A DNA stretch of 64,000 nucleotides from Steroidobacter sp. Its GTDB lineage: Bacteria; Pseudomonadota; Gammaproteobacteria; Steroidobacterales; Steroidobacteraceae. The notes under the pieces were generated by a model, which worked only from the letters and a program-made list of their open reading frames with translations, was not told where the DNA came from and made no database searches. The translations under genes and the position numbers were made by a program. The stretch covers positions 1 to 64,000 of the forward strand of contig JAICPY010000008.1 in the NCBI GenBank assembly GCA_025929585.1, written 5' to 3'. Below, one piece after another: positions 19,259 to 28,918 of the stretch; positions within the stretch are counted from its first letter, which is position 1; every line of letters starts with the position of its first letter.

Positions 19259-20017
19259 ATGATCGAGATCAGTCATCTCACCAAACGCTACGGGCCCTTC
19301 ACAGCCGTAGACGACATTTCATTCAGCGTTGAGCCGGGACAAGTTCTCGGCTTTCTCGGACCGAATGGTGCTGGCAAGTCGACGACAATGAAGATGATCA
19401 CCGGTTTCCTTGCACCCACCTCCGGCACGGTGCGCGTATGCGGCCACGATGTGCAATCCGCCCCGCTCGCCGCGAAGGCATGCATGGGTTACTTGCCCGA
19501 AGGCGCGCCCAACTATGCAGAGATGTCAGTACGCGCATTTCTCGAGTTCATCGCGGATGTGCGAGGCCTCACGGGCAGTCACCGGCGCTCACGCATGGAT
19601 GACGTCATCGCACGACTCGGTTTGAACGGCGTGCTCGAGCAAGTCATCGAGACGCTTTCCAAAGGGTTCCGTCGCCGTGTCGGCCTCGCTCAGGCGCTGC
19701 TCCATGATCCGCAAGTGTTGATTCTGGATGAACCCACCGATGGCTTGGATCCGAATCAAAAGCACGAAGTGCGTACGCTCATCAACGCGATGTCGAAAGA
19801 CAAGATCATCGTGATCTCTACTCACATTCTCGAAGAAGTCGATGCGGTGTGTAATCGCGCCATCATCATCGCGAACGGCCGCATCCTCGCCGATGACACA
19901 CCGAAGGCACTCGCTGCGCGCGCTACCAGCGGGCGGCTCGACGATGTGTTTCGCCAAATCACCATGACAACCAAGCCGGCGACATCCAAGTCAGCGCCCG
20001 AGGTGGCCCATGCATAA
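19259..20017 (+). CDS. ABC transporter ATP-binding protein (GldA-like)
   Basis: Nucleotide-binding subunit of a four-gene exporter-like cassette. It is 252 aa with Walker A GPNGAGKSTT, signature SKGFRRRVGLAQALL, Walker B VLILDEPTDGLDP and the switch His in STHILEEVD. The ATG at 19259 follows GGAAGG at a normal distance; the open frame starts at 19217. Related to gliding-motility GldA, but such cassettes are widespread in non-gliding gammaproteobacteria. Substrate unknown. Overlaps the next gene by 8 nt. Confidence 0.9.
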   Translation: MIEISHLTKRYGPFTAVDDISFSVEPGQVLGFLGPNGAGKSTTMKMITGFLAPTSGTVRVCGHDVQSAPLAAKACMGYLPEGAPNYAEMSVRAFLEFIADVRGLTGSHRRSRMDDVIARLGLNGVLEQVIETLSKGFRRRVGLAQALLHDPQVLILDEPTDGLDPNQKHEVRTLINAMSKDKIIVISTHILEEVDAVCNRAIIIANGRILADDTPKALAARATSGRLDDVFRQITMTTKPATSKSAPEVAHA

Positions 20018-20744
20018 CGTGCTCGTCATCTTTCGACGCGAATTCTTCAGCTACTTTGCCACCCCACTGGCCTTCGTCTTCATTGTTATCTTCCTGCTGC
20101 TCGCGGGCGTATTCGCCTTCTATTTAGGTGGCTTCTACGAACGCGGGCAAGCCGACCTAGCGCCGTTCTTCAACTATCATCCTTGGCTGTATCTCTTCCT
20201 GATACCTGCACTGTCGATGCGGCTTTGGGCCGAAGAGCGCAAGTCCGGCAGCATCGAATTGCTGATGACACTGCCGGTAACGGTGTGGCAAGCGGTGATA
20301 GGCAAATATCTCGCGGCCTGGTGCTTCGCAGGCGTCGCGCTACTGCTGACGTTCCCCATGTGGATCACCGTGAACTACCTGGGCGACCCCGACAACGGCG
20401 CGATTTTCGCCGCCTACATCGGCAGCTTTCTGATGGCGGGCGGATTACTTGCAATCGGTGCCTGCTTGTCGGCAGCCACACGTAATCAAGTCATCGCATT
20501 CATCTTTACCGTTGTCATCTGCTTTGGCTTCCTGCTCAGCGGCTTTCCGTTGGTCCTCAATCTGTTCGAGGGATGGGCGCCGCAGCCTGTGGTCGATGCG
20601 ATCGCTTCGCTGTCTTTCCTCACACACTTCGGATCGATCTCCAAAGGTGTAATCGATCTTCGCGATTTGCTGTTTTTCGGCACCCTGATCGCGGCGTGGC
20701 TGGCAGCCAATGTGATCGTGCTCGAAATGAAGAAGGCGGACTAA
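20010..20744 (+). CDS. ABC-2 type permease (GldF-like)
   Basis: 244-aa integral membrane protein with six hydrophobic segments, starting MHNVLVIFRREFFSYFATPLAFVF, the typical GldF/ABC-2 entry. It includes the RLWAEERKSGSIELLMTLPV loop common to the family. It probably pairs with the preceding ATPase. Three bp separate it from the GldG-like gene. Confidence 0.9.
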   Translation: MHNVLVIFRREFFSYFATPLAFVFIVIFLLLAGVFAFYLGGFYERGQADLAPFFNYHPWLYLFLIPALSMRLWAEERKSGSIELLMTLPVTVWQAVIGKYLAAWCFAGVALLLTFPMWITVNYLGDPDNGAIFAAYIGSFLMAGGLLAIGACLSAATRNQVIAFIFTVVICFGFLLSGFPLVLNLFEGWAPQPVVDAIASLSFLTHFGSISKGVIDLRDLLFFGTLIAAWLAANVIVLEMKKAD

Positions 20745-20747
20745 CCT

Positions 20748-22661
20748 ATGACCAGTGAGCGCACTTTGGCATTGAGTAAACGGGCTTACAGCGCGAGCGC
20801 GCTGATTTCCATAGCGGTGCTATTCATCGGCATCACCATTCTCATCACCTTCTTGTTCAGAGGAGCACGGCTCGATCTCACCGAGAGCAAGCTGTATTCC
20901 ATCTCCGAGGGTACCGAACGCATCGTGACTTCTCTCGATGAGCCGGTGAATCTCTATTTTTTCTTCTCGCAAGAAGCAAGCGCTGAATCCCCGCAGTTGC
21001 GAGCTTACGCGCAACGCGTGCGCGAATTGCTCGAAGAGATCAGTGAGAGATCGAAGGGCAAGCTACGGTTGAGCATTATCGATCCGCAGCCGTTCTCCGA
21101 AGAAGAGGATCGAGCCGCCGAGTTCGGTCTTTCAGCAGTGCCGATCAACGCTCAGGGCGAATCGCTGTATTTCGGCCTGGCCGGAACGAACTCCACGGAC
21201 GGCCGTGAGATCATCGGCTTCTTTCAACCCGAGAAAGAAGAGTTCTTGGAATATGACGTGGCGAGCTTGATCTATCGGCTCGGCAATCCGAAGAAGGCCG
21301 CCGTTGGGCTTCTGTCGAGCCTGCCAGTTGATGCCTCGTTCGATCAGATGAGCGGACGCATGCAAGAAGGATGGGCGAGCATCGCGCAGCTTCGCGAACT
21401 TTTCGATGTAAGGACATTGACGAGCGATGTCACAGCGATCGAACCTGAGATCGGTGTCCTGCTCCTGATCCATCCCAAAGATCTCTCCGAGCAGACGCTC
21501 TATGCAATCGATCAGTTCGTTATGCGCGGCGGCAAGCTCATCGCGTTCATCGATCCTCAAGCCGAGAACGACCCGGCTGGGCAACAACAGATGGGCATGC
21601 CACCGATGGGCAATCGTTCATCCTCGCTTGGCCCGCTGCTCGATGCGTATGGGGTCACCTTCGACCCCGCCAATGTGCTCGGCGATCGAGAGCTCGGACT
21701 GACCGTATCGCTTCGCCAAGGTCAGCCGCCCTCGCAACACATTGCGATCGTCGGATTCAATCGCGCAAGCATGAATTCTCAGGATGTGATCACCGCCGCG
21801 CTCGATACTGTGAACGTCATGACTGCGGGCACAATCAAAAAGAAAGAAGGCGCCACTGTGGAGTTCGAACCACTACTGCAGTCGAGCACCAACGCAGCGC
21901 TGCTTCCGACTTCGCGCTTGGCCTTCCTTCCGGATAGCGATGCGCTTCTCGATGGGTTCAAAGCGACGGGCGAGCAATATACGGTTGCCGCTCGCATTCA
22001 CGGTAAGCTGAACTCTGCCTACCCCAAAGGCCCACCCGAAAGCGGTGAAGGCTCTCCGGCAGGAGAACATAAGGCCCAATCGGCGCAAGAGGCTCACATC
22101 ATCCTCGTTGCCGACACCGACGTGCTATCCGATCCGCTATGGGTGCGCACACAGAACCTCTTCGGACAACGACTGGCCATGGCTTGGGCAAACAACGGCG
22201 ACTTCATCGCGAATGCGCTCGATAATCTCGCCGGCAGCAGTGATTTGATCAGTATCCGCGGGCGCCAGAGCTTCTTCCGGCCATTCACGAAAGTCGAAGA
22301 GCTTCGACGTCAAGCCGACGATCAGCTTCGAGCGAAAGAGCAAGAGCTGGACGAAGAACTGCGTGAAACCGAAAGGAAATTGTCGGAGCTCGAATCTGGA
22401 CGCACCACTCAGGGCTCGCTCGTGCTGTCTCCCGAACAAGAAGCCGAATTGGAACGCTTCCAACAGGAACGCGTGCGCGTTCGAAAGGAACTGCGAGATG
22501 TGCGTCGCAGCCTGGATCTCGAGATCGAGCGCCTCGGCACCGTCTTGAAGGTGCTGAACATTGCGCTCGTCCCTTTCTTGATCGCGATTGCCGCGATCCT
22601 TCTCGCCGTCACTCGCCGTCGTCGGCTACGCGCGGGCCGTGCGGCCGCTCACACCGGTTGA
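20748..22661 (+). CDS. GldG-family auxiliary ABC component
   Basis: 637 aa. An N-terminal membrane segment (about 17-38), a large extracytoplasmic region of the ABC_transp_aux/GldG type (starts around the SEGTERIVTSLDEPVNLYFF motif), a charged coiled-coil-like stretch (about 525-600) and a C-terminal membrane helix (about 607-626) followed by a basic tail. It likely anchors or senses for the ABC complex; its biochemical role is not established. Third gene of the cassette. Confidence 0.87.
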   Translation: MTSERTLALSKRAYSASALISIAVLFIGITILITFLFRGARLDLTESKLYSISEGTERIVTSLDEPVNLYFFFSQEASAESPQLRAYAQRVRELLEEISERSKGKLRLSIIDPQPFSEEEDRAAEFGLSAVPINAQGESLYFGLAGTNSTDGREIIGFFQPEKEEFLEYDVASLIYRLGNPKKAAVGLLSSLPVDASFDQMSGRMQEGWASIAQLRELFDVRTLTSDVTAIEPEIGVLLLIHPKDLSEQTLYAIDQFVMRGGKLIAFIDPQAENDPAGQQQMGMPPMGNRSSSLGPLLDAYGVTFDPANVLGDRELGLTVSLRQGQPPSQHIAIVGFNRASMNSQDVITAALDTVNVMTAGTIKKKEGATVEFEPLLQSSTNAALLPTSRLAFLPDSDALLDGFKATGEQYTVAARIHGKLNSAYPKGPPESGEGSPAGEHKAQSAQEAHIILVADTDVLSDPLWVRTQNLFGQRLAMAWANNGDFIANALDNLAGSSDLISIRGRQSFFRPFTKVEELRRQADDQLRAKEQELDEELRETERKLSELESGRTTQGSLVLSPEQEAELERFQQERVRVRKELRDVRRSLDLEIERLGTVLKVLNIALVPFLIAIAAILLAVTRRRRLRAGRAAAHTG

Positions 22662-22670
22662 GGTTGACCC

Positions 22671-23777
22671 ATGAATTCGAAAAAGCTCCTCGTGCTGAGT
22701 TTGGTCGCGCTCGCTGCGATCGGATTAGGTATCTGGGTTGCCGGCGGGCATTCCTCGCAAGACGCAACGACCGCTAATGCGTTGTACCCGGACCTGAAGA
22801 AAACGCTCAACAATGCGACCGCGGTGCGCATCTTCTCGGCAGGCGACAAGCAGAGCGTAGAGATCGCACGCAAAGAGTCTTCCTGGGGGGTCGCCGAGCG
22901 CAATGGCTATCCTGCCGATGATGCGAAGGTGCGCAAGCTACTGTTGAGCTTCGCGGACGCGAAGTTGCGCGAGCAAAAAACCTCGAACCCGGAAAACTAC
23001 GCGAGCCTGGGAGTCGAAGACGTCAGCGCCGACAACGCATCCGGCGCGCGAATCGAGGTGAGCGGTGTCGAGCCGGCGGTCAATCTGATCGTGGGCAATC
23101 AAGGACCCGGACTCGAATCGCAATATGTGCGTCGTGCCGGCGAACCGCAGAGCTGGCTCGTCGACACTGAGATCGATACGTCTTCGACGCCGCAAGATTG
23201 GCTCAGAAAAGGGATCCTGGACATCTCGGCCGATCGCATACAGTCAGTGAGCATTCAAACGAAAGGCGCAAAGCCCTATTCCGCGAACAAGAACTCGCGC
23301 GCCGACGCAAACTTCGCCGTGGAAGGTTTGCCTAAGGGGAAGAAGCTGAGCTCACCGAGTGTTGCTAACGCCTTTGCGACATCGCTGGCGGGACTATCGC
23401 TGTCTGATGTGCAGCCGGCGAGCGCATTCGAAGACAAAGCCGAGACGACTGCGACGTATCGAACCTTCGATGGACTGGTCATCGAGTTGAAAGGTTGGTC
23501 GCGCGAAGACAAACGCTTCCTCGCCGCACAGACTCGATATGACGAAGCACTTGCTGAGCGCTTCAAGGTAGCGAGTGAACCTGCGAAAGCTGATACGGAA
23601 GATGCTGAACCGAAAAAGGATGAAGAACAGAAACCCGCGAACGCACCCGCGACTGCGGCCAACATTGCGGAAGAATCGAAATCGCTCAACGACAAACTCG
23701 AAGGCTGGGTGTTCGAGATCCCCGACTATAAGTACGAGGCGATCTTCAAGCCGCTCGAGGAGCTGTTGGCTGACTAA
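22671..23777 (+). CDS. DUF4340 domain protein
   Basis: 368 aa with an N-terminal membrane anchor (about 5-23) and an extracytoplasmic DUF4340 repeat-like fold, with a Lys/Glu/Ala-rich segment around 303-340. DUF4340 proteins accompany GldG-type ABC cassettes, which is the main support for its role here. It is 9 bp after the GldG-like gene and closes the operon. Function unknown. Confidence 0.85.
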   Translation: MNSKKLLVLSLVALAAIGLGIWVAGGHSSQDATTANALYPDLKKTLNNATAVRIFSAGDKQSVEIARKESSWGVAERNGYPADDAKVRKLLLSFADAKLREQKTSNPENYASLGVEDVSADNASGARIEVSGVEPAVNLIVGNQGPGLESQYVRRAGEPQSWLVDTEIDTSSTPQDWLRKGILDISADRIQSVSIQTKGAKPYSANKNSRADANFAVEGLPKGKKLSSPSVANAFATSLAGLSLSDVQPASAFEDKAETTATYRTFDGLVIELKGWSREDKRFLAAQTRYDEALAERFKVASEPAKADTEDAEPKKDEEQKPANAPATAANIAEESKSLNDKLEGWVFEIPDYKYEAIFKPLEELLAD

Positions 23778-23831
23778 CGTCTTCGGCGGCGAAGGCTAAG
23801 AGCAGCCTTCGCTGTCGCTGCCCCTCCCTAA

Positions 23832-23855
23832 CCCTCCCCCGCGAACGGCGGAGGG
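23832..23855 (+). terminator. Possible terminator hairpin after the ABC cassette
   Basis: CCCTCC/GGAGGG stem with a GC-rich interior 55 bp past the DUF4340 stop, between convergent genes. It is followed only by a mixed T-containing stretch, so termination is not certain. Confidence 0.4.
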
Positions 23856-23956
23856 AATCTTGTCTTGCTTAGCTTCCTTCGCCGCCATTGCTCTCCCCTT
23901 CGCTGACGTTGCGCCCGCAAAGCCGCCTCAACGACTCAGATCGTGGCCTTCCGACC

Positions 23957-24001
23957 TCATCACCCCGTCACTTCGTCACCCGTCACCCGTCACTTCGTCA
24001 C
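23957..24001. repeat. One-armed GTGACGA-type microrepeat cluster
   Basis: Five to six tandem 7-8 bp units of CGTCACTT/CGTCACCC type overlapping the 3' end of the RDD gene. Unlike the other loci there is no matching inverted arm nearby. Confidence 0.65.
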
Positions 24002-24447
24002 GTCCGCTTCTCATACCTCACCACTCGGGTCTTACTCCACAGATCGTGCCACGTGCGCCGGTCGCGATCGGCATATAGCCAGAAGTAGCCGAGGCCTAGA
24101 GGCGCAAGCGAGATACAGGCGGCCGCGAGTCGCTTGAGTGTGTCCACCCACGTTAGAAGATTGCCATCTTCGCGTTCGACATAGATCTTCCAAGCCGCCA
24201 TGCCCAGTGTTTGGCCGCGCCGCGTCCAGAACAGGCCGAAGAAGGCGATGAAGATCGCAACTAGAACTGCGCGATAGGCATTCTCGAGGACTCCGACTCG
24301 CCCATCGGTGATTGCCTCGCCGCCGGTAAGCGGCAACAACAGCGCGGTCGCCACCATCCACAGCGCGATGATCAACAGCGCATCGTAGAACATGGCTCCA
24401 AAGCGCCGAAGCACGCCTGGGCTCGTTTTCTCGAATGTCACAGCCAT
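23998..24447 (-). CDS. RDD family membrane protein
   Basis: 149-aa protein with three or four hydrophobic segments and the RDD-type features RRFGAMFYDALLI near the N-terminus and RRGQTLGMAAWKI in the middle. The family has no single established function. It is located after lptFG on the minus strand, as is usual in gammaproteobacteria. The stop codon is embedded in a microrepeat cluster. Confidence 0.87.
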   Translation of the reverse strand: MAVTFEKTSPGVLRRFGAMFYDALLIIALWMVATALLLPLTGGEAITDGRVGVLENAYRAVLVAIFIAFFGLFWTRRGQTLGMAAWKIYVEREDGNLLTWVDTLKRLAAACISLAPLGLGYFWLYADRDRRTWHDLWSKTRVVRYEKRT

Positions 24448-24479
24448 GGATTTCTAGACGAGCAAACTCGCACCTTCGA

Positions 24480-25550
24480 TCACCGCACGCGTGCGAGCGC
24501 GATGCTAGTGACGATCGCAAGCAGAACCGTTGGTGCCCAACCGATGACGAATGGCGGCAAGCCAAACACTGCACCGCCGCTTTCGAGCATCTTGGCCAGC
24601 AAGAAAAACACCACACCGATCATGATGCCGACCACGGTGCGCGCACCCGTCCCGGTCGCGCGCATCGGACCGAAGGCGAAAGGAACTGCGAGCACGACGA
24701 TCACAGCGACTGCGACCGTGCGCGCAATTCGAGCCCAGAACGCGGTCTCATAAGCTCGTGCATCCAGGCCATTCGATCTCAGATGCTGGATGTAACTGAG
24801 CAACCCACGCACCGGCAACGACTCCGGCTTGAACACGGCGAGCCCGAGGAATTCGGGCGACAAGTTCGTCTCCAGTTCCGCACGCGGTGTCTGCGAGGCG
24901 ATAACCTGGTCGCTGAGAATTTTGGATTCGCGATATTGATCCAGCTGCCAACGGCTGTCGCTTCCGATGCTCGCGTTGTTCGCGCGCCCCATTGCCGTCA
25001 AACGACGGCGTTCATCGAATTTGAACACATATACGCCGCCGTACCGATTATCCGCGGATTGCTGGCGAACGGAGATGATCGAATCGCCGTCCTTGGCCCA
25101 GGCGCTGCGATTTCCCGTCATGCTGAAGTCGCGGAATCGCTCGAACATCTTCATTTGACGCGCGTATTGTTCGAGCGGCGGCGCTACGAACTCACCCAGA
25201 ACCGCAGTCATGACCATCAGGATCAATCCCGCGGCGCCGACCCACATGCCGATCCGTATCGCGGACACTCCGGCAGCGCGCACGACGACGAGTTCCAATG
25301 AACGCGCCAGATTGCCTAGGGCAAGCAGCGCCCCGATCAGGGATGCAATCGGCAATAAGTCGAACGCGTACTGCGGTAAGTTCAACAGTGCGAATATCAA
25401 AGCATCGTCGACGCCGAACGTACCGTCGCCGACGTCATCTTGTTGATCGATGAACAAGTACAGCGCACTCAAGACGAGCAGCACTGAAAGAACGAGCGCG
25501 GTGTGACTCAAGATCGCGCGCATCAAGTAACGAGCGAGAATCGATGTCAT
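24480..25550 (-). CDS. lptG: LPS export permease LptG
   Basis: Inner-membrane permease half that, with LptF and LptB2, extracts LPS from the inner membrane. It is 356 aa starting MTSILARYLMRAIL, with three N-terminal and three C-terminal membrane helices flanking a periplasmic jellyroll. The ATG at 25550 overlaps the lptF stop as ATGA, so the frame to 25574 is not used. Confidence 0.95.
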   Translation of the reverse strand: MTSILARYLMRAILSHTALVLSVLLVLSALYLFIDQQDDVGDGTFGVDDALIFALLNLPQYAFDLLPIASLIGALLALGNLARSLELVVVRAAGVSAIRIGMWVGAAGLILMVMTAVLGEFVAPPLEQYARQMKMFERFRDFSMTGNRSAWAKDGDSIISVRQQSADNRYGGVYVFKFDERRRLTAMGRANNASIGSDSRWQLDQYRESKILSDQVIASQTPRAELETNLSPEFLGLAVFKPESLPVRGLLSYIQHLRSNGLDARAYETAFWARIARTVAVAVIVVLAVPFAFGPMRATGTGARTVVGIMIGVVFFLLAKMLESGGAVFGLPPFVIGWAPTVLLAIVTSIALARVR

Positions 25551-26653
25551 GTTGAGGCTCTCGCCGAACGCCAACGCAGCGGCGCACTATCCCGCACGAG
25601 CAGCCACAGACCAATGCACAAGACGGTGCCGTGTACCCACCACAGGCCTACGTACTCCGGTACCGCGCCGCTCTCTAGCCACTCGCGGCTCGCATCCAAG
25701 AGCAGCGAGTAAACAAAGTAGGCGACGATCGCGATGCCCATCCGGCCGAACCTGCCTTCTCGCGGTCGTAGCCGCGCAAGTGGAACCGCTAAGACCATCA
25801 GCACCAACGCAAGCACCGGTGTGGACATGCGCCGCTGCAATTCGGCTCGATCGCGGATGTCTGGCGAATTGAGCAACTCGGCGCTCGACTTCATCTCAGC
25901 GCTGCTCGCTACGCTCGTGTTGCCGCCGACCGCGATGGGAAAGCCGGCTTCGGTGAACTCCATGATGCGAAACTCGCCCGCGCCGGGCACACCTTGATAC
26001 ATCTCACCGTCGTACATCACGAACAGTTGCTCAGTTTGTCCCGCGCCTCGCTGTTCGGCCCTGGCCGCTACCCAAACCTCGATCTCCCCTTCGCTACCGC
26101 CCTCAATCGTGCCGTGATCGACGAATACATGCACATTGTGAAGGACGCCATGATCATCGACGCGCTCGGCGTAGAAGACCACACCACCGCTGCCGAAAGT
26201 ACGGAAGCGCCCCGGCTCGAGCATGCCGAGCTGGGCATCGCGATACGCGCTCGCACGAATCTCCTGCGCACGCGTCATCGCCTGAGGTATCGCCCAAAAA
26301 GACAGCCAAACCAGCAGCGCTGCGATTAGCACTCCAAGAATCGCGATCGGCCGATACAGCTGCAGGGTGCCGAACCCGCAGGACTGCATCGCCGCCATCT
26401 CGCTCTCGTGGTACAGCCGCCCGAGCGCGAGCATGATGGCAAGGAAGAATCCGATCGGGACGACGATGGTGAGATACCCTGCGGATGTCAGGCCGATCAA
26501 GGCCAGTACGACACCCTGCGGAAACTCGTTCGCGGCTGCTTGAGAGAGCACCCGGGCCAGCTGATTCGACAAAAGAATCACGAGCAACACCGCAGTCACG
26601 GCGACCCATGTCACCGCGACTTCGCGAAAGATGTACCGATCGAGTATCCGCAG
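25547..26653 (-). CDS. lptF: LPS export permease LptF, probable CTG start
   Basis: Partner of LptG. Six membrane helices around a periplasmic jellyroll, with the FLAIMLALGRLYHESEM motif. The first GTG (26614) gives a protein lacking the conserved LptF N-terminus, but the in-frame codons upstream encode LRILDRYIFREVAV, exactly the expected start. No ATG, GTG or TTG precedes that motif in frame; a CTG at 26653 lies 8 nt after GAAGG and is my choice (368 aa). Divergent from pepA. Confidence 0.9.
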   Translation of the reverse strand: MRILDRYIFREVAVTWVAVTAVLLVILLSNQLARVLSQAAANEFPQGVVLALIGLTSAGYLTIVVPIGFFLAIMLALGRLYHESEMAAMQSCGFGTLQLYRPIAILGVLIAALLVWLSFWAIPQAMTRAQEIRASAYRDAQLGMLEPGRFRTFGSGGVVFYAERVDDHGVLHNVHVFVDHGTIEGGSEGEIEVWVAARAEQRGAGQTEQLFVMYDGEMYQGVPGAGEFRIMEFTEAGFPIAVGGNTSVASSAEMKSSAELLNSPDIRDRAELQRRMSTPVLALVLMVLAVPLARLRPREGRFGRMGIAIVAYFVYSLLLDASREWLESGAVPEYVGLWWVHGTVLCIGLWLLVRDSAPLRWRSARAST

Positions 26654-26853
26654 AAGAGATGCCTTCGGCCGCCTAGCGCGGCCCGAGCGCTCGGCGATGT
26701 ACCGGCGCGTTTCGGGTAGACTACTGCGCTTCGATGACTGCCCACCGATCCGCAGAGGAAACTCAAGAGCGGTACGTTAAGCGAGGCGCTGCGTTAGGTA
26801 AACCCGTCGGCCGCGAAATTCGCGCCTGCGCGCAGACTCAATGAGGATATTTC

Positions 26854-28341
26854 ATGGAATTTTTTGTCAGCACTTCGGCTCCCTCCCGACAGCGCACCGA
26901 CTGCGCGATCGTCGGTGCCTACGATAAAGGTGTTTTGTCGGAAACCGCGCAGGCGCTGGACAAGCGCACCGGTGGGCGGATCTCGCGACTGGTGAAACGC
27001 GGAGACATTCGCGGGAAGAGCGGCGAAGCGTTGCTCCTGACTGACATTCAAGGCGCCGCTTGCGAGCGCATTTTAGTCGTGGGGCTGGGTGCGCGTGCGA
27101 ACTTCAAGCGAAAGCAATATCGCAAAGCACTTGCTTCGGCGCTTGGGGCTTTGGGCCGCACCGGGGCACGCGATGCCGTGAGCTTCCTTGGACTGGAACA
27201 AATTCCCGATGCGGACCAATACACGCTGGCCCGCGCAACGGTCGAAGTGGTAGCGAACGCCCACTATCGAATTCCAGATCATAAGACGGCCAACAAACGG
27301 CCGAAACCGACGCTGACGCGCTTTGGCATCGCTGCGGCAAGCCGCGGCGATCGCACCCAAGTCGAGCGCGGCATCGGCCACGGTGGGGGCATCGTTGCCG
27401 GCATGTCGTTGATGCGCGATTTGGCCAACCACCCTGCAAACGTCTGCACCCCAACTTATTTATCGAACGCCGCTAAAGCGCTTGCTCGCGATCACCGCTC
27501 AGTGCGTGTACGTGTACTGAATGAAGTGGAATGCCGACGATTGAAGATGGGCTCCTTTCTTTCTGTAACCGCCGGTACCGAAGAACCCGCTCGACTGATC
27601 GTGTTCGAGTACTACGGAGCGGCACGCAGCGAAGCACCGACGGTTCTGGTCGGCAAGGGCGTTACTTTCGATACCGGTGGTATTTCGTTGAAGCCGCCGG
27701 CGAACATGGATGAAATGAAGTTCGATATGAGCGGTGCGGCCTGCGTATTCGGCACCATCAAAGCCGTCGCCGAGCTGGAGCTGCCGATTAATGTGATTGG
27801 CGTCGTGCCCGCCTGCGAGAACATGCCGGGCGGCCGAGCAACCAAACCGGGCGATATCGTCAAGAGCATGTCCGGTCAAACCATCGAAGTGCTGAACACC
27901 GATGCGGAAGGCCGACTCATTCTTTGCGATGCAATCACCTACGCCCGACGATTCAATCCGGATGTAATCATCGACATCGCGACCTTGACCGGGGCATGCG
28001 TCGTCGCGCTCGGCAGTCATTATGCGGGGCTCTTCAGCAACGACGATGAGCTTTCGGCAGCGCTGCGTACCGCCGGTGAGCGCGCTGACGATCGCGCTTG
28101 GCCCTTACCCATCGGCGAGGAATATGCAGATGGATTGAAGAGCAACTTCGCCGACTTCGCAAATGTCGCAGGACGCGAAGGTGGAGCGATCACGGCCGCA
28201 TGTTTCCTCGCGAAGTTCACCGAAGGTCTTCGCTGGGCCCATCTAGACATCGCCGGTGTCGCGTACGTAGGCGGTGCGCAGAAAGGCAGCACGGGCCGGC
28301 CAGTGCCGTTACTGGTCGACTATTTACTGAATAAGCAATAG
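26854..28341 (+). CDS. pepA: Leucyl aminopeptidase PepA
   Basis: Hexameric M17 zinc/manganese aminopeptidase; in E. coli it also binds DNA at cer sites and the carAB promoter. It is 495 aa with the M17 signature NTDAEGRLIL and metal ligands in GKGVTFDTGGISLK. The ATG follows AGGAT. Divergent from lptF and 13 bp before holC, the usual pepA-holC-valS order. Confidence 0.96.
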   Translation: MEFFVSTSAPSRQRTDCAIVGAYDKGVLSETAQALDKRTGGRISRLVKRGDIRGKSGEALLLTDIQGAACERILVVGLGARANFKRKQYRKALASALGALGRTGARDAVSFLGLEQIPDADQYTLARATVEVVANAHYRIPDHKTANKRPKPTLTRFGIAAASRGDRTQVERGIGHGGGIVAGMSLMRDLANHPANVCTPTYLSNAAKALARDHRSVRVRVLNEVECRRLKMGSFLSVTAGTEEPARLIVFEYYGAARSEAPTVLVGKGVTFDTGGISLKPPANMDEMKFDMSGAACVFGTIKAVAELELPINVIGVVPACENMPGGRATKPGDIVKSMSGQTIEVLNTDAEGRLILCDAITYARRFNPDVIIDIATLTGACVVALGSHYAGLFSNDDELSAALRTAGERADDRAWPLPIGEEYADGLKSNFADFANVAGREGGAITAACFLAKFTEGLRWAHLDIAGVAYVGGAQKGSTGRPVPLLVDYLLNKQ

Positions 28342-28354
28342 AGCTGCGATCGGC

Positions 28355-28786
28355 GTGAGTCGCGTCGACTTCTACGTGCTGTCGGAGGCCGAGCCAGACG
28401 CCCTCCTGCGCTGCGCCTGCCGGCTGATCGAGAAAGCGTTCGATCTCGATCACCGCGTCTACGTGCACGTCTCCAATGAGAGAGAAGCTCAGCGCATCGA
28501 CGATCTACTGTGGACCTTAAGCGATCGCACGTTCATACCCCACCAAGTCTGGTTGGGCACCGAACCGCCCCATGAAGTCGTCAAGGTGTTGATCGGCGAG
28601 CGTCCGGCTCCCGCCTCGCATCGCGAGGTTCTGGTAAACCTCAGTAGCGAGGTCCCCGATGACCTCGAGAGCTTTGCGCGCATTGTCGAGCTCGTCGATG
28701 CCGATCCGGAACGCAAACACCTCTCTCGCGAGCGCTACAAGCGCTATCGAGAGCGCGGCTGCACGCTGGATACGCACAATCTGTAG
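28355..28786 (+). CDS. holC: DNA polymerase III chi subunit HolC
   Basis: Clamp-loader accessory subunit linking Pol III to SSB. It is 143 aa, starts with GTG, and carries the family features VDFYVLSE at the N-terminus and a conserved WTLSDRTFIPH motif. It is between pepA and valS as in other gammaproteobacteria. Its stop codon touches the left arm of an inverted microrepeat. Confidence 0.93.
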   Translation: MSRVDFYVLSEAEPDALLRCACRLIEKAFDLDHRVYVHVSNEREAQRIDDLLWTLSDRTFIPHQVWLGTEPPHEVVKVLIGERPAPASHREVLVNLSSEVPDDLESFARIVELVDADPERKHLSRERYKRYRERGCTLDTHNL

Positions 28787-28916
28787 GAGGTGAAGCGGAT
28801 AGCGGATGGCGGATAGGGGATAGGATGTTCCCGCCTGGTTCATGCGATCGACCCGGCCGCGCTCGATCTCTACTATCCGCTATCCGCTATCCGCCATCCG
28901 CTATCCGCTTCCTCCT
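28785..28916. repeat. Inverted microrepeat hairpin locus (GGATAGC unit)
   Basis: The left arm (28785-28823) has four GGATAGC/GGATGGC-like heptamers; the right arm (28873-28916) has five CTATCCG-type heptamers in reverse complement, bounded by matching AGGAGG/CCTCCT ends. The right arm has one more unit. A 49-bp unique loop separates them. Located between holC and valS on the same strand. Confidence 0.85.
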
Positions 28917-28918
28917 TC

